The notes beneath the pieces were generated by a model. The model worked only from the letters and a program-made list of their open reading frames with translations, ran no database searches and was not told the origin of the DNA. DNA of 15,417 bases from JAKAXG01 sp035702985 (lineage in GTDB: Bacteria > Actinomycetota > Acidimicrobiia > Acidimicrobiales > Palsa-688): the NCBI GenBank assembly GCA_035702985.1, contig DASSZD010000083.1, positions 1-15,417 of the forward strand, given 5' to 3'. Position 1 is the stretch's first letter. Each line of letters starts with the position of its first letter. The translations under genes and the position numbers were made by a program. Shown here one piece after another: positions 14,886-15,417 of this stretch.

Positions 14886-14996
14886 CAGGCCCCGATGGCG
14901 GCACCAGGGCGCGTCGTCCGCCGTGGCGACCGGCACACCGCGGGGTTCCGGGAGGAGGGGCGGGCTCCGGCGGAGCGGGCCGACCGTTTTCCCCCG

Positions 14997-15088
14997 CCGA
15001 AGGCGGGGGGACGTCGGGCCCGTACGCCGGACCCGGCCCGACCCGAAGGCGGGGGGACGTCGACCGCTGCGCCGGACCCGGCCCGGGC
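14997..15088. repeat. Tandem direct repeat, two units of about 46 bases
   Basis: Two units lie head to tail. Both begin with the same 20 bases, CCGAAGGCGGGGGGACGTCG, at 14997-15016 and 15043-15062. Both end with CGCCGGACCCGGCCCG, at 15025-15040 and 15070-15085. The 7 to 8 bases between these blocks differ. The array ends just before the uvrA stop codon at 15091-15093. Each unit can fold on its own. It may be a duplicated terminator of uvrA or part of a dispersed repeat family. Confidence 0.75.
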
Positions 15089-15090
15089 CG

Positions 15091-15417
15091 CTAGAGCAGC
15101 GGGGCCAGGAAGCGCCCGGTGTGGCTGTCGGAGGTCTTGGCCACGGTCTCGGGCGTGCCCTCGACCACCACCCGGCCTCCACCGCTGCCCCCTTCGGGGC
15201 CCAGGTCGATGATCCAGTCCGAGGTCTTGATGACGTCCAGGTTGTGCTCGATGACCAGCACGGTATTGCCCTGGTCCACCAGGCGGGACAGGACGCCCAG
15301 CAGCTTGCGGATGTCCTCGAAGTGCAGGCCGGTGGTCGGCTCGTCGAGCACGTAGATGGTGTGGCCGGTGGACCGCTTGGACAGCTCGCTGGCCAGCTTG
15401 ATCCGCTGGGCCTCGCC
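15091..15417 (-). CDS. uvrA: Excinuclease ABC subunit A (UvrA), C-terminal end, partial
   Basis: The last 108 residues of UvrA, the damage-recognition ATPase of nucleotide excision repair; the rest lies beyond the right edge. The visible part starts inside the second ABC signature (GEAQRIKLASEL), followed by Walker B VLDEPTTGLHFEDI, the H-loop VIEHNLDVIKTSDWIIDLGPEGG and the usual short tail ending GRFLAPLL. The stop is TAG at 15091-15093. It lies near uvrC on the same strand, separated by nadA, and a tandem repeat with hairpins follows directly after the stop. Confidence 0.96.
   Translation of the reverse strand, partial: GEAQRIKLASELSKRSTGHTIYVLDEPTTGLHFEDIRKLLGVLSRLVDQGNTVLVIEHNLDVIKTSDWIIDLGPEGGSGGGRVVVEGTPETVAKTSDSHTGRFLAPLL

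Larger units (their letters stand above)
14743..15090. other. Convergent nadA-uvrA spacer, 348 bases, rich in hairpins
   Basis: No gene is seen. The spacer holds a run of inverted repeats: CGCCC/GGGCG (14743-14755), CGTCGCC/GGCGACG (14783-14799), a 13-bp stem (14856-14885), GCTCC/GGAGC (14964-14976), CCCCCGCC/GGCGGGGG (14991-15009), GTCGGGCC/GGCCCGAC (15013-15042) and the palindrome CGGCCCGGGCCG (15079-15090) touching the uvrA stop. A tandem repeat of about 46 bases overlaps the right part. Convergent terminators are the simplest explanation. Confidence 0.6.

Noticed and set aside
12904..14904. Minus-strand frame of 666 codons opposite nadA
   Set aside because: It is the complement of nadA plus spacer, shows no motif, and nadA has complete catalytic cysteines and a good ribosome-binding site on the plus strand.
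14987..15009. Hairpin CCCCCGCC/GGCGGGGG beside TTTT as an intrinsic terminator
   Set aside because: The T-run precedes the stem on the plus strand and becomes an A-run after it on the minus strand, so it is on the wrong side for either convergent gene.
1..15417. CRISPR array, insertion sequence, phage, toxin-antitoxin or defence genes
   Set aside because: No spaced identical repeats, transposase or integrase motifs, or defence-type domains were found on either strand. The content is housekeeping apart from the two unassigned enzymes.

Overview
This is a dense, very GC-rich stretch of a bacterial chromosome. The gene order uvrC - rapZ - yvcK - gap - pgk - tpiA - secG, the GC-rich codon use and the frequent GTG and TTG starts point to an actinobacterium (Actinomycetota). 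A non-model lineage such as Acidimicrobiia is possible, but that placement is inference and I could not test it.

Layout from left to right. Positions 1-4248 hold part of an oligopeptide/dipeptide ABC importer operon on the minus strand. In transcription order it is a lipoprotein binding protein (oppA-like), two ATPases (oppD-like, then oppF-like) and the first 38 codons of a permease that runs off the left edge. Positions 4348-7691 hold secG and the triose-phosphate glycolytic genes tpiA, pgk and gap. Positions 7754-9489 hold yvcK and rapZ. Positions 9491-11273 hold a class I methyltransferase and an alpha/beta hydrolase, and uvrC follows at 11285-13249. All of these are on the minus strand, mostly with overlaps or gaps of a few bases, so uvrC to secG reads as one long co-oriented cluster with the opp genes behind it. 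The only plus-strand gene is nadA (13642-14742), divergent from uvrC and convergent with the 3' end of uvrA (15091-15417, partial).

Functionally, gap, pgk and tpiA form the reversible triose-phosphate part of glycolysis and gluconeogenesis. YvcK and RapZ are the regulatory/metabolite-sensing pair usually found beside them. SecG belongs to the Sec translocon. UvrC and UvrA are nucleotide-excision-repair proteins. NadA makes quinolinate for NAD. The opp genes import peptides.

I see no CRISPR array, insertion sequence, phage gene, tRNA, rRNA or recognisable defence system, and no clearly new multi-gene system. The points most worth a second look are: the absence of whiA between yvcK and gap; the methyltransferase and hydrolase genes placed between uvrC and rapZ; strong intercistronic hairpins between oppA and oppD; a structured 392-base spacer between uvrC and nadA; and a hairpin-rich spacer with a tandem 46-base repeat next to the uvrA stop codon.
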